NCBI GenBank assembly: GCA_023935145.1
Contig: CM043698.1
Coordinates: 145,622,125-145,686,124 of the forward strand
DNA from: Bretschneidera sinensis
Lineage: Eukaryota; Streptophyta; Magnoliopsida; Brassicales; Akaniaceae
DNA length: 64,000 nt
Direction of reading: 5' to 3'
Below the pieces are notes generated by a model, which had not been told where the DNA came from, ran no database searches, and was given only the letters and a program-made list of their open reading frames with translations. A program made the translations under genes and the position numbers. Below, piece by piece: positions 51,503 to 63,260 of this stretch. How positions within the stretch are numbered: position 1 is the stretch's first letter; every line of letters starts with the position of its first letter.

Positions 51503-53837
51503 TCACCTCTTGAGCGGTCTTCTAGCTAAGGCAGGGGCTTTCTTAGGGATGTAGACCTTGTAGCTCACCTGGCCAATTTTTTTTAACAGTTATAATATGC
51601 CAAACCTTAACACTTGAATAGAAATATATAACATGCAATCTTACAGTTTATTGATTTAGGGATTAACATTCAGAGTCTGTTACAGATTAAAAGCCCTTAC
51701 CTGTACCATTTCACCACCCCGCATGACAGACATTGTCTTCTGCTCAAACTGACCGTCCTTTGCTTCACCTTGCAATTTATCTGAGTTTACATCCCCAGAT
51801 TCAGGTTTAAGGGAAGATGAAGTCTGTTCAGAAGCAGAATCGCGGGTATTATTGACTTCATCCTTACTAGTGCCACTCTTTGGGGTCAAAGTTTGAGCAG
51901 TTTCCGCAGCACTCTTATCTACGCTACTCCCACTCATCAACTTTGCTTGAGGAGATTCCTGTGGAGTAGTTGTTTGCTTAGGGGTGGTGGAAGTATTTGA
52001 TGATTCCCGCCTCCACACTGATGTAACCAACTTTGGTTTATTAGTAAAAGAACCAACAGTCACATTAACCTTCTCTTTCAGACCGCCAGCAGCCATCAGG
52101 TTTCGTGGAGAAGCAAAATTATGCTTGGTAGACCCAGATTCTTTGCCACCATCATTCCCATCCGGGACCTTCCTATAATTCTGTGAATCTTCTCTCACTG
52201 CAGGCATACTAATCCGTTTCGATACTGGAGTTGCACCTCCTACCGTTGAACCATCTACCTTAGCAGATTTAACTTGAACCGATTCCGCTTCTTCTGTGGA
52301 TGGAGGCTTTACATTGTTATCACTCTTATCTTTCTCATTCAAAGGAGTCTTTGCATTTGTTTGCATCCCTCCTCGGAACTTTGTCAAATTTGCCAAAGCC
52401 CTCTGTCTCAAAATTGATTCTAAATCGTCGCCTTTTAGACTATCACCAGCACCAGAAACTTGACCACTTTTTTCCCTTATGGCATCATTTTTCCTAATTC
52501 CATCACAGCTAGGATTACTTCCATCACATTGATTCTCACCACCCTTGCTGCTTTCTGTGACTCTGCTGGTTCCTATATTGGAAACAACTGCTTCTTCTCC
52601 TTTCTCATCCTCCACATGCCTTTTCTTCTCAGATGCAACATGTGAATGACATGCCAACTCCTTCTTACTCCCCCCATCATTACTATCATTACTTCTGCAA
52701 GAAGGGTAATCATCATGATCATAAACAATCTCCTCTTTGTTACCATCATCGTTATCCTCTTTTATGACAGTGATAATTGATTTCAGCCGCCTAGAATTGT
52801 TCTCACCAGTCAATTTCTCCTCACTCCGGTAACCACTACTTGCGCCACGTCTAGGAGACAAAGAATGACTCCTCGACCTATCTCTACTTTTATTTCCAGT
52901 TTTGACCTTGTCCAACCTTCTTTTGTGTTTGTCCCTTCTTTCAGACCTGCCCCTCTTCCTCTCAAATTCACTCTCATCACTCCTATTCCCACCACGACAA
53001 GTCGAGCAACTCAATGACTCACTACTTTTAGAACTAACGCTCACATCTCTTCTAAGCTTCTTTTTCGGGTGGCTTCTCTTTCTCCCCTCGTATTCATCAT
53101 TTCTTTTTGACCGTTTTCGTTTCCTCAAGCGAGAAGAGGCCTCCTCTCTACTCTCGTTGCTATAGGACGGCCTTCGAGGCCTCTTTTTGCTGCCTTTTAC
53201 ATCCCTTCGTGTCCGAGACTGAGACCTTCGACTCCTATGACCATCCTCAGAACTAGAGGAAGAAACAGACACTGAACTTCTCGAATGACTATCATCCGAA
53301 TAAGAAACTGAATCCTCACCACGACGAAGCTTCTTGGATTTATTTCTCCTACCCTTACTCTTACTTTTCTTCCTTGAAAGTGACTAAAGGATAAATACAC
53401 ATATATAAACAAATTAACATTCCAAAAATCAAAAAATTATGTTTAGATTAACCTGGATTCAGATAATAATAAATACAAAGAAACCAATTAAAGGGTTCAT
53501 AATCGAGGGAAGAAGAAAATAAAATTCCCAACCAAAAAGTGCGTAATTTAACCAATCGAGTTAAACAAAAACCCTCAAAGTTTCAGCTTTCTTTTCATTT
53601 CCCAAATTTTTTTCAGCAACCAAATAAAGGGTATCAATTTTTTTAGCAGCTCCATCATAAACCTAATCGTGCAAAACAATCATAGGAAAAAAAAAAGAAT
53701 AGAAAATACCTCACCCAAAAAGAAAAAACAAATAACAGAATTGAGCTTAGATAAATGATAAAATCAAATAGAAAGAGTAATACCTTAGACGAATCTTTGG
53801 AACGTTTCTTCTTAAGAGAAGCAGAGGATTTGCCCAT
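51503..53837 (-). CDS. Ser/Arg/Lys-rich, intrinsically disordered nuclear-type protein
   Basis: Three exons on the minus strand: 53837-53784 (MGKSSASLKKKRSKDSSK), 53383-51701 and 51568-51503, phase 0 throughout, 600 aa. The first about 170 residues are dense in R/K/S/E (runs such as RRSQSRTRRD, RKRKRSKRND, RDRSRSHSLSPRR), typical of RNA-processing or chromatin-linked nuclear proteins. Later there is a short ordered-looking motif, DDLESILRQRALANLTKFRG (about residues 310-330), then a Ser/Thr/Lys tail. The last exon encodes a short conserved-looking terminus, VSYKVYIPKKAPALARRPLKR, joined after GGEMVQ. From memory this resembles the poorly characterised Arabidopsis At5g53930. No RRM or known enzyme domain is seen, so no molecular role is assigned. 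Splice borders are canonical. The gene is convergent with the PrmA gene. Confidence 0.82.
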
Positions 53838-54763
53838 TGTGAATTTAATTTCTCGCTGTCTCTTTCTCTATCTCTGCCTGCAAGAATCAAAAATCAAAAG
53901 CGAAAAAAAATGACAAAAAATGAGAAGAAAGATATTGAAAGTAAGAATTGATGGTGTGTGAGAATTAGGAAATGAAGAGAGAATGAGAACCCACACTGCT
54001 TTAACGCTTTTGGGATATGAGTCAGGTCTCTCCAACGTCGGCAAAAATTGATGCTACTACTGTGCTGTTTTGTTTTCTTATACAAAAAGAAAAGAATAAT
54101 ATATATATATATATATTAAAAATTATAAAATATACCCAAAGTTTGTAAGTTATTTTACATAAATATATTTTGATTAGTCAAAAATAAATTTTTCGATCAA
54201 ATGTCACTTCATATCATTAAAACTTTTGGAAGCACTTAAATACACTTCACATTAGCTTAGTTAAATATATACATATTTTTTTTTGAGTCATTTTAGCATT
54301 TTGTGTGTATTCTTCCCCAAACCACAACACTAAAGCTTCTTCCTCAACTAGTCTCCTCTTAGCTAAAAAAATTTCAAGATTTTTTTCATCCCTGTCCCTC
54401 TGCTTCGTTAGGCGTCCTAATGATCTTCTTCACATCTCTTCCTTATCTCTCTGCTCCAAAAGTGTAAGGAAATTTAAAGCATTTTTCAATATATCTCTTC
54501 CTCGTCCCTCTTTCATATGGTCTTTGTTCTAATAAATTTCAAACCTTAATTTTCGGGTTTCTCTTGAATTTTCAATTTCTATCTCTAAGAAAATTTCAGT
54601 TCTACAGAATTCCAAATCTTAATTTTTGGGTTTCTTTGGAATTTATGATTTCCCTCTCAAAGAAAAATTATGGATTTGTTGGGAAATTATGATTTAATTG
54701 CTTGTGCTAGAAATTAGATTTATTTAACCCATTATTTTGCGCTACTATTGCAAGAAAAAAAAA
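53838..54763. other. Upstream region of the Ser/Arg-rich gene; spacer before the transposon block
   Basis: Contains a (TA)n stretch at 54101-54117 and AT-rich spacer. The plus-strand frame at 54305-54532 (Ser-rich, 75 codons) has no recognised family and may belong to the leader of the adjacent GRF-type relic. Confidence 0.4.
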
Positions 54764-55165
54764 ATGTATTCTTCAAGTTGCAACGACAATGGGCTTGATT
54801 TGAAATTCATAAATATATGGCGTAAATATGGTTGAAAAGTTTTGGTGAAGATTTCTGAATTTGATAAGAATAAAAACAAATTGTATTATTGTTGTGATGA
54901 CAAGAACGGTGGATTTTTGGGTTGGTGTTTAGCCACAAATCATTTTTTTCCTTTTTTTTATCCAAAAGATTCTGTTGTTATACATTTAACCAACATTGAT
55001 TTAAAGAGATAAATTCAAAGTATGAGGGAAAAGTTTAGAAGACTAAATGGAGGATTATTGCTCTCAAAGATGTTGGAGGAGCAATTAGAATGTTACTAGT
55101 TATTATCCTTGTTTGTAATGTTGTTGTTTTTGTCTTACTGTTTGGGTTGTTGATGAAGTAGAATA
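54764..55165 (+). pseudogene. Broken GRF-type zinc-finger ORF, probably transposon-linked
   Basis: One plus-strand frame starts MYSSSCNDNGLDLKF and, after an internal stop (TGA), continues KLYYCCDDKNGGFLGWCLAT. The order tyrosine-x-C ... G-F-x-x-W matches the end of the GRF zinc finger (usual form: FY.CP...CGFF.W). Downstream, in shifted frames, lie a basic/coiled-coil-like stretch (MREKFRRLNGGLLLSKMLEE) and a hydrophobic segment (LLSLFVMLLFLSYCLG), the plan of the small GRF-coiled-coil-TM proteins often found near plant transposons. The internal stop, frameshifts and degenerate first half of the finger mark it as non-functional. Confidence 0.5.
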
Positions 55166-55358
55166 TTGTATTGTTGATGAAGAAGTAACATTGTAATTTA
55201 ATGGTTAAGTAATGAAAATACAGCATTTTGAAAGCAAGTTGAATCTCATGTCCCCCCGTGTGCGCCTCGAGACAACAACTAAAAGTTTAAAAATTGGCCT
55301 AAAAAGCACAAACAATATTGTAAGTATGCTCAACCAAAGCTGATAACATAAATCAATA

Positions 55359-55391
55359 GATTACCAAAAAAAAAAAAAAAAAAAAAAAAAC
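55359..55391 (+). repeat. Poly-A tract
   Basis: About 28 consecutive A. A second A run lies at 55590-55613. Either could be the tail of a retroposed sequence; no source gene is recognised. Confidence 0.6.
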
Positions 55392-56659
55392 CCATCTTCC
55401 ACTATTTCAAATATGGCTCTTGGTGATTGTTAAAATGCACCACCATGTGCATGTAAAATCCAAATTGTTTAACCTATTCTATGCACATATAAATTAGCTT
55501 GTGCATATCCTAACATCAATCACATATAAATTAGTCTGTTAGCCTGTGCATGTATATCTTAACATCAATAGGGTATCAAACCCTCAAAATTACAAAAAAA
55601 AAAAAAAAAAAAATCTCCATTTTCTGCTCTTGCTCAGACAACACTAGTTCTTCATACCCAATTAAGTTCCACGGTTGTTTACACTTGAGTTCTAGCTTCT
55701 CTCTCCACTAGATGCTTGAGATCCTTGGGTTCTGATAAATAACTGCACAGTTAAAAAAAGTAAATCAATATATTACATTCAAAATACACAATCACCACAT
55801 TCAAAACATATACACATACACACACCACATTTGAAAATACACAACACAAACAAGACACACATCCAATAGGTATCAAACTTAGTTACTTGACAATTTGGTA
55901 GAGTAGGTCTATAAACATATTTTTCCTTCCTTACATAGGTAGCTTTTCCCTTACCTTTATTAATAGCAACCCTTCCACCAGTACTTCTACTAGAACCACT
56001 TGATCCAAAAGACCCAGGACCTCCGCCACCACCACCAGATCCTACCCTTTTTTCCACCACCACCTGATCTAGAAGCCCTAACACTCATACCAACCCCACC
56101 ACCACTATCAACTCCACAAAAAATCTAAAGCCAACATCGAAACTACCATCAACTTTCATTCCTCTACCAGATCCATTCTTTCTTCTACCATTAGTTCCTC
56201 TACATCTTCTTGTGCCAGACCTACCAAATCCCTCCCTCATACTTCCTCTACTTCTTTATGTCTTAGAACCATCCAATTTACCCCCCCATGTATTTCTTCC
56301 TATCCTAGAACCACCAGATCCATCCTTTTCCCCTCCTCTACCTCTGCCTGTGCTAGAACCACTCGATTTATCTATTTTCTCTCTTTCTACCTTTACCTCT
56401 GCCAAACCTACCAAATTTATCCATCCCACTTCATCTACCTCTTCCTCTGCTATAACCACATTTACCTCTTCTTGTTCCTATTTTATAACCAAATCCAAAA
56501 TCCATTGTAGAGAAAGCAGGCACAGATGTAGATCCAACTTCATGATTTCCATCTTGTGAGTCCACCCTCGTTCTTTGATCCTACAAATTTTTTTGTTTAA
56601 GTTAGTAGATGGAAACTGGATGGTTAATTCCAATAATTTGCACACACTAAGATTTTTCA

Positions 56660-58404
56660 TTTTTCATTTTACCTGTTCATTGTTTGTTATACTCATTTTC
56701 CTCTTGTTGACAACATCTCTTTGGCATTGTCTTGAATTGTGACCAAACTGTGAGCACACTATACAACTCATTATGAATGATCTCTTCCTAATAATGGGAA
56801 GACCAGCTTCAATGGAGGGGGTTGTAGATCCTCATCCAAACTACATGGGGTCAAGTCCATCTCAAGCAGTGGATGGATTATTTTGAAGCATGCTTTAAGA
56901 TATTTCTTGACATGGAGGTACTCATAACAAAAGTCTTCTAAATTACCTCCCCTATATGTAATACGCCTAACTGAATGCTTGTAAGGAATCTCATTTATAC
57001 TCCAATATTTGTAACTACAAGTCCACTGTATACATGACTCCATCATCATTAACTTGGTATTCATCTCTCACAGTAGGTATCAAATTACACCACCTTGTTG
57101 TATGTAGTATCTTGTTCAACTTGTCATTGATTGTAAGTGTCACCTTCCCCTGCCATGAACAGCAACTGACATACTTCTTATGAAGCATTGCCATGAACTT
57201 CAGCCTGGCCATTTCCAATATTATGTGAATGGACTTGTTTCTCAATTTAGTCACCCAAATGATAAATGACTCAATTTGATTGTTTGTGACATGATGATTC
57301 TTGTATGTTTGGCCCAAGTCACTTCTTTTTGCATCAACCATGTCCAAAAAGGCTCTAAATGACCTTTTAGCTAATTCATTGCTTTCTTCCAATTGTCAAG
57401 GTGATAAGTTTTAGTTGCCAACCAAAAATCTTACCTCAACACTAAGCTTAGGTGCTCTACTCTAAAATTTGCACACATATGTCTGACATAGTTTCTATGG
57501 TGTGCAAATAGGAAGAACTCAACAACAGCATGCTCAAGTCCTTATAAAATAAAGCACAAAGAACAACACATCAGTCATATACATAAAGAGTGAGGAGATA
57601 AAGTATAAGTAAATGCATTTTTCACATAAGCATTAAATTTAAATTGATATACTTTTTGCTTATGTGAAATTATTGTTAAAGGTCATTCTCTCTGCTTCCT
57701 TAACTAATGCACTCAGCTAAATGTTCATAAAAGAATCTCCAACTATTCTTACTCTCTATTTCAACTATTGTAAATGCAACTGGAAACATAACCTTGTTAC
57801 CATCTAATACAATGGTAGAAAGCAAAATCCCTCTATAAAGACCTTTCAGAAAGCACACATCTAGACCAAAGAATGGTTTACAACCCTTCATAAAACCAAC
57901 CTTCAATGCATGGTAACATATGATGACCCTTTTGAACATTGCGGGCAAATTCATATTAATTCTCTCATGAGCTTTTATCCTTACCATTGTCCCAGTGTTC
58001 TTCTTAATCAATAACTCACCATACTTTCTTAGTTTGTGAAATGAAGAAGCACAGAACCTTCAACTTCTTTCTCAACTTTTTCTTAGACCTATATAGATGC
58101 ATTTATTCAGCATCAACCCTATATTTTTTTGTCAAATTATTTTTCATGAGATAATTTATGAACCTAGCTTCCTGGCTATCCATGGCATCCTTACATTAAG
58201 ATTCTTTATAACTCTTATATGTTCATTTTGTAATATTTCACCATAAATGTCTTTCTATCAAGAGTCACAGATGCATGAATTCTCCAAAGACAGCTTTCAG
58301 CTCTATATTATGCACATACCCCCTTGAGTCATTGAAGGGTTTATTGAAGTTGTGCCCACTTTGCACCTCATAATCATCCAACACTTCTCTGAAGTGGACC
58401 ACAT
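56660..58404 (-). pseudogene. MULE transposase, catalytic and C-terminal part (decayed)
   Basis: The frame at 58011-57700 carries GCKPFFGLDVCFLKGLYRG followed by ILLSTIVLDGNKVMFPVAFTIVE and SWRFFYEHL, the first catalytic-aspartate block and following strand of MULE transposases (usual form FIGLDGCHLKG). Upstream at 58400-58260 is VHFREVLDDYEVQSGHNFN, the preceding DNA-binding-type region. Next come a broken HRNYVRHMCANF block (about 57500), then KRSDLGQTYKNHHVTNNQIE and SFIIWVTKLRNKSI (57392-57015), and the SWIM and knuckle regions. The block with the second catalytic aspartate, normally between FYEHL and HRNYVRH, is not found; that stretch holds stops and a small hairpin. Confidence 0.7.
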
Positions 58405-58704
58405 TGTTAAATATGTGTTTATAAACTGAGGTTCTAACCCAAGAGGGGGTGAAATAGGTTTTTAAAAACTTTTGCTAATTACTTGCAAGTTTATAAAAAT
58501 AGTTAAATGTACAAGCATACGAACAAGTAATGTGCTTTAAGTAAAAGAGTTTAAGGAAGAGAATGTGCAAACTCAATTTATAGTGGTTCGATAATATTGG
58601 ATTCCTTCTGACACTACGTCCACTCTCTTCAAGGAACCTCTTTGAAGTAATCCACTAAAACCTTTAGTCGTACAACTTCATGGGTGTTGTACAAACCTTA
58701 CAAC

Positions 58705-58790
58705 TAATCCCTTCCTCACGGAATCTATTCCCTTCCTCACGGAAGCTAATCCTTTCCTCACAGAAGCTAATTCATTACTCACGGAAGCTT
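58705..58790 (+). repeat. Short tandem repeat, ~22-bp unit, about four copies
   Basis: Successive units share TTCCTCAC(G/A)GAA(G/T)CTA: CCTTCCTCACGGAATCTATT, then CCTTCCTCACGGAAGCTAAT, then CCTTTCCTCACAGAAGCTAA, then ATTACTCACGGAAGCTTAC. Confidence 0.75.
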
Positions 58791-59084
58791 ACAAAGAAGT
58801 GTTTAATCATAAACACTGAGTTATTACAACTGTTTCCCTTTTACAATAAATGAGATTTGCTGTAAAGTAAATGGTAGAGAGATAGCAATGAATGCTTTTA
58901 CAAATGAACAATATCTCTCTTTCAAGAATAATCTTGAAGAATGGCTTAACAATAAAATTTTCAAAGCTTTTGATAGTTAATGAGCAAACTTGTGAATTGT
59001 ATGTGTTTTCTTCTTGTTTTAAATGCTCAAGTCTCGCGTCTTAAACGGTCATATTTTATAATTACCAGCTGATTAATGGAGTCG

Positions 59085-59290
59085 ACTGGGTCTTTATACC
59101 AGTCAACTGGGTCAAGTGAGAAATCTCACTTTTAGGCTGTGGGAGAGTACCAGTCGACTGGGTCCTAAGCACTAGTCGATTTGGAATTCACTGTCCCAAT
59201 TGCCAGTCAACTGGGTTTTTGACACCAGTCGATTGAGGACCTTCTGTCCCAAACCCTAATTGACTGGTATATTGAGTCAGTCAATTGGAT
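59085..59290. repeat. Cluster of CCAGTCGACTGG-type palindromes
   Basis: At least seven variants of AGTC(G/A)ACTGG or its inverse lie within about 200 bp, for example ACCAGTCGACTGGGT, CCAGTCAACTGGGT and ACCAGTCGATTGAGG, spaced roughly 20-50 bp apart. Confidence 0.75.
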
Positions 59291-59609
59291 TGCCCTTCAT
59301 CCCAACTTTTCATATATTAAAACTGTTTTTGACTTGTAAACATTTGTATTAATATTTTTGTCAAAAAAAAAACCTTTTATAAAAAGAGTCATAGGTCAAA
59401 CTAAGTATTTGAACATGAGAGATTTACAATTATTTTCAATACTTTAATGTCTATTCTATATCTTCTATTTTGTCTTGATGTCTGAAACTGGTTGAGTTCT
59501 TGCATCTTGTTTTTTTGCTGAAAGCTTTTACTGCTTAAACATTTAGATAAAACTGTTAGTACAATTAGAGTAGTGTTTTGTCATTATTAAAATCAAATAA
59601 GGGTCAACA

Positions 59610-60533
59610 GTGTTCAATCTCAAATTCATATATCTTATCATCTCTAAGCTTAAATGCTTTTGCACCCAACCTCTTACTCAGTCTAAAATCCTTAGTTTTT
59701 CAATTCTAACCATGTTTTCTAGCTCATTATCACTATAGGCATCACCTGACTCATTTGAACTATGATCATCTAGTTCAGGATCTGAATCTGCCCTATTGTT
59801 CTTTTCACCCACATCTCCTCCTATGTCTTCATCTTCATTAGAAACATAATTTTCACCCTCCATCTAGTCCTCATAGATGTTGAAAAAATATTATCATATT
59901 CTGAATCAACAACATAATCCTCATCATCATCATCTTCCATATCCTAACCCTCTTCATTCACATTTGTACCTTATTCCCCACATTCAACTTCTTGATTTTC
60001 ATCATTATCTACACCATCAATGGTGCCCCCGCCTTCAACATCTTCATTTCTACCATTCTAAACACCATCACTAGTCCCTACACCTTCACCCTATTCAGTT
60101 TTAGTAGATTGTACATTCCTATAAGTCTTCCAAAATTCATCATTATTAAAACATTCAGTTTTCTACACCCCACATGGTCCCACCATCATCATTATTACCA
60201 TTTCCTTTAGTCTTAATGGCATATCACCATCATTCAGATTGGTTTTAACCCCTACATTTCCATTAGTGTTTTTATTGTCTACTCCAAGGTTAACTACCTT
60301 GCCATAATTCAGATTGGTTTTTACAATACCTGAACACATCATGCAGATCACCATCAGATTCTATAATTATACCAATACCTGATGTGATCTTCAGAATTTG
60401 ACTTCACATTGAAATTATTGAAAAAGTTCTCCATCAAATCAAGGTAGATGTAGCTTCCAGAATCCATATACATTTCGTCACTTTGGTCTATATCATCCCC
60501 AATGTAAAAGAACAACTTAAATTTTCCATACAT
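59610..60533 (-). pseudogene. MULE transposase N-terminal part (decayed)
   Basis: Starts MYGKFKLFFYIGDDIDQSD at 60533, the PB1-like N-terminus seen in many MULE proteins, and runs to a stop near 60354. An acidic region with several stops follows (DED/DDD-rich), then a frame at 59863-59678 (SDPELDDHSSNESGDAYSDN). After a frameshift the next segment reads FKLRDDKIYEFEIE, and it is cut by the nested insert at 59609. Confidence 0.6.
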
Positions 60534-60560
60534 TGTGTACTGTAAAAGAAAGTGAAGCAA

Positions 60561-61840
60561 TTAAGGGTTAGGGTTTAATATGTTAACCATAAATGAACCT
60601 AGAATAAAACGAAATAATTATTTATACTAAATATATGGGTTGATTTCCTTTCAAGTTTCAATGTCTCCATACTAAATAGTGTTATACTACTGCAATTCAA
60701 CCTAAATAAAAGAACCCATAACCTAAAATAAAACGAATCACCTCTGCAATACGATTTACGATCTGAAAAATTCAAAACTACGTTTGATTGTGGCTTGTAA
60801 AAGAAAAAGGAATCAAGGGTTAAGGCTTTCGAAATCACAAGCAAATTGAAATAAAGTTGTATTCGATAGAGATTAAACCAAAATAGATGAACCCACCGAA
60901 ATGACTCACCTGTGCAATGTGACTTACACTCTCAACTGCTAAATGATTCGACTCATACTGGCAATGATTCAAGAATGACAACTATTCATGAAATTAAACT
61001 GGGTAAATCAAAGTCTAAATGATTTTGTATTTGGGTGAAGTTACGATTTGAAAACATGTAAGAAATTTGGGGATTTAGGGTTTACAAATAGGGGATTTAT
61101 GATTAGGGTTACACCAACGTATGGAATAGAGAAAAAGAGAACATAGAGAGGGAGATGAAAGAGAAAGTGCATTAGGGTTACATTGGGTTAGGTTTTGTGC
61201 TTTTAATTTAGGTAAGGGAAACTTGAACAATTCCTCCTTTAGGAGTTACCGGATTCTGTTAGGTCAAATATGATTCAAGTATGTTTTTGTAATTTTTAAT
61301 ACCACATGTATGTATTCTCTAATTACCCCCTAACCTCGTGTATATTTTTGTAATTTACTCTAAAAATAAATGTTTTTTATAAAAAAAAAATACAATTGGT
61401 TTAATGTTATTACCTCAAAATAAAAGTATATAAATGCTTATATTATTTTTTATTTCACTCTTTTATAAAAAGGACAAAAAGTTATGATTTAGTGATTGAA
61501 AACAAAAAAAAATTAAAAACTAATCAAAGTCAAAAATTAAAAAAAATGTTTTCACAATTTTTAGAAAAATGAAAGACAATTTTCTATAAATTACAAAAAT
61601 GAAAATGATTTTCATTCTTTGAAAATAAGAGGAAAAAAAAATATTTTCCAAAACCAAACATATTTTTGTGCTTAGCAAGAGTGCAGAAAATTATTTATGA
61701 ATGTTAGCTACCAAAGTGGAACATAATGGGACAGAGGAGGAAGTATATTTTCCTTTTCTTTTTTTTATCAAATGGACAACAAACCAGAGACTAGACTGTG
61801 GGAAACATGATACCAATAGCATCATCAAGCAATAACTGTC
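60561..61840. other. Spacer right of the MULE, AT-rich
   Basis: The first part may still be MULE 5' region. It includes ATTAGGGTT-type stretches near 61080-61180. No gene is recognised. Confidence 0.4.
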
Positions 61841-62140
61841 CTATTCCCAACGGGGGATTAACATAAGAAAAAAGCCCTTCCTGTGATAGCCAAGACTAGC
61901 CATGAAATCTCCCTGGAAAGCTTGTATCAAGTCATTCTCCAAATTTCCTATCTCAAACAAGTGAATGTTGAGGGACTTGCCTGCAATTACTTGTCTATTC
62001 CTAGCTGTCCAGCATACCCAAAAGCCACGGCTCACCCCTTCTAACATGACCTGTGTCCCTGACATTCCACGCGACCCAATCCTCCAGACTAAGGGAGGAA
62101 GTATATTTTCATCTAACCAAACAAGCTCTTGACTACTCAA
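61841..62140 (-). other. Unassigned 99-codon open frame, possible transposon relic
   Basis: A minus-strand frame containing GFWVCWTARNRQVIAGKS. The W...RN...GKS layout resembles the 'WxxRN' motif near the C-terminus of plant LINE ORF2 proteins, but the match is short and no other LINE feature is nearby. It could be chance. Confidence 0.25.
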
Positions 62141-62460
62141 TGTTGATGAATTTGTTTATAGAATTTCTAAAATCAAATTGTTCCAATTCTTCCTATTGAC
62201 AAGAATGGAACCATTTCATTGCCACTGGAAGTTCCAAATCCACATTACTGATAGATGTTAAGAGACACAACTGTCTAATTTTATTATTGGAGAAAAATAA
62301 CAACTAAATAAACAGCAGCACTATTGGTTCTCCAAGAACCAAATCAGAATGTTGAAATCTCCCAAACAAATTACACATGGTTAATACATATTCACAAATT
62401 GCATTTATTTCTTATTCTCACAATATTTCAATACAACTACTTTCGAAATGAAATTAGGCT

Positions 62461-63260
62461 CTAAGCATCTTCGGCGTCACTCATACTAGGGCGGGTATCG
62501 ATGTAAACCTCCGTTGAGAAGTCAAATTCGTCAACGATCCTCCCTCTGATTTATTTGGATACATGAAAAACATAGTAAACAGAAGTTCCGGTTGGATGTC
62601 AATTGGAAGAAAAAGAGATGAAAATTTCAGGAAAAACATAATGTACCTTTCAAGAACAAATTTCCCTTCCTTATATTTTTGGCTTTTCTCATGAGCTGCC
62701 TCCTGCATGAGAAACATAAGATGTTATGGAGAAACACAAAGTTAGAAAGAACCGACGTGATCTAAGGGCATGTTTGGATCGAGGGAGAGGAGAGGAAAGG
62801 ATAGGAGAAAAGTACCCCTCCAGATTCTCTCGTCTTCTCTCATTTACTCTACTTTACTCTCCTTCAAAACTCCCAAACAAGAGAGTATTAAAATGTTTTT
62901 ACAGTTTTGACAGATTTGGAGGGATAATCCTCTCATTTCCATTAAAAAAACTCCCAAACAAGAGGTACATGTACCTTTCATTTCATCTCCTCTCATTCCC
63001 CTCAATCCAAACAAGGAGTAAATGAAACACCTATATCCCTTTTCATTCTTAGAAATGTCCACCTAAATCCATGTGCACAAGCGCAAGTACTACACGCCTA
63101 TGTACAGAAACAACATACATACACAAACACAGGAAGGGAGAGAGAGATTACATATTTCCAGCCAATAATTTGTCCGCAACAGCAACAAAATATATCTGCC
63201 ACAGTATGCATTCCTGAAAGCATAATCCTTTCTTCTAAAGCACCAGTAGTGATGTTTACC
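62461..63260 (-). CDS. Yippee-like zinc-binding protein (partial; 5' exons outside window)
   Basis: The last three exons on the minus strand are 63260-63152, 62702-62647 and 62545-62461, with matching phases. The first visible exon reads VNITTGALEERIMLSGMHTV then ADIFCCCCGQIIGWKY, which holds the second zinc-binding CxxC of the Yippee fold and the GW motif. The next adds EAAHEKSQKYKEGKFVLER, the family's highly conserved helix. The last encodes GRIVDEFDFSTEVYIDTRPS and MSDAEDA. The N-terminal exons with the first CxxC are not found up to 64000 and must lie to the right. Yippee proteins are small, conserved zinc-binding proteins; plant roles are poorly known. From memory it resembles Arabidopsis At5g53940. 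A MITE sits in the intron between the first two visible exons. Confidence 0.88.
62771..63013. mobile_element. MITE, family C (in an intron of the Yippee-like gene)
   Basis: The ends TGTTTGGATCGAGGG and CCCCTCAATCCAAACA are inverted copies. The body is about 243 bp, CT-rich, with CTCCCAAACAAGAG occurring twice inside. No coding capacity; superfamily unassigned. Confidence 0.65.

Larger units (their letters stand above)
58405..59609 (-). mobile_element. 1.2-kb non-coding element nested in the MULE, with GTCGAC palindromes
   Basis: Read on the minus strand it starts TGTTGACCCTTATTTGA and ends ACACATATTTAACA, TG...CA ends as in LTR-type elements. It splits the MULE reading frame. It contains repeated CCAGTCGACTGGG-type palindromic motifs (59085-59290) and a short tandem series of CTTCCTCACGGAAGCTAAT-type units (58705-58790). 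No coding frame is present. The target duplication is unclear. It may be a non-autonomous LTR-like element or solo terminal repeat. Confidence 0.5.
55750..60560 (-). mobile_element. Degenerate MULE (Mutator-like) transposon
   Basis: In minus-strand order it shows a PB1-like/acidic N-terminal segment, a MULE transposase core, a SWIM zinc-finger region (CSYKYWSINEIPYKHSVRRI; usual form CSC.KW...GIPC.HA), a CCHC-like knuckle (CSQFGHNSRQC) and a Gly/Arg-rich tail, the usual order of plant MULE transposases. Stops and frameshifts throughout make it inactive. Terminal inverted repeats were not found with confidence, so the outer limits are approximate. A 1.2-kb insert splits it at 58405-59609. Confidence 0.75.

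Noticed and set aside
56212..56559. Pro/Ser/Leu-rich plus-strand frame of 115 codons
   Set aside because: It is the antisense shadow of the Gly/Arg-rich tail of the MULE transposase.
59877..60074. His/Tyr-rich plus-strand frame
   Set aside because: It is the antisense shadow of the acidic region of the MULE N-terminus.
54100..61301. Possible terminal inverted repeats of the MULE (ATTAAAAATTA near 54116 and its inverse near 61290)
   Set aside because: The match is short and AT-rich and a similar motif recurs nearby, so it cannot be told from chance.
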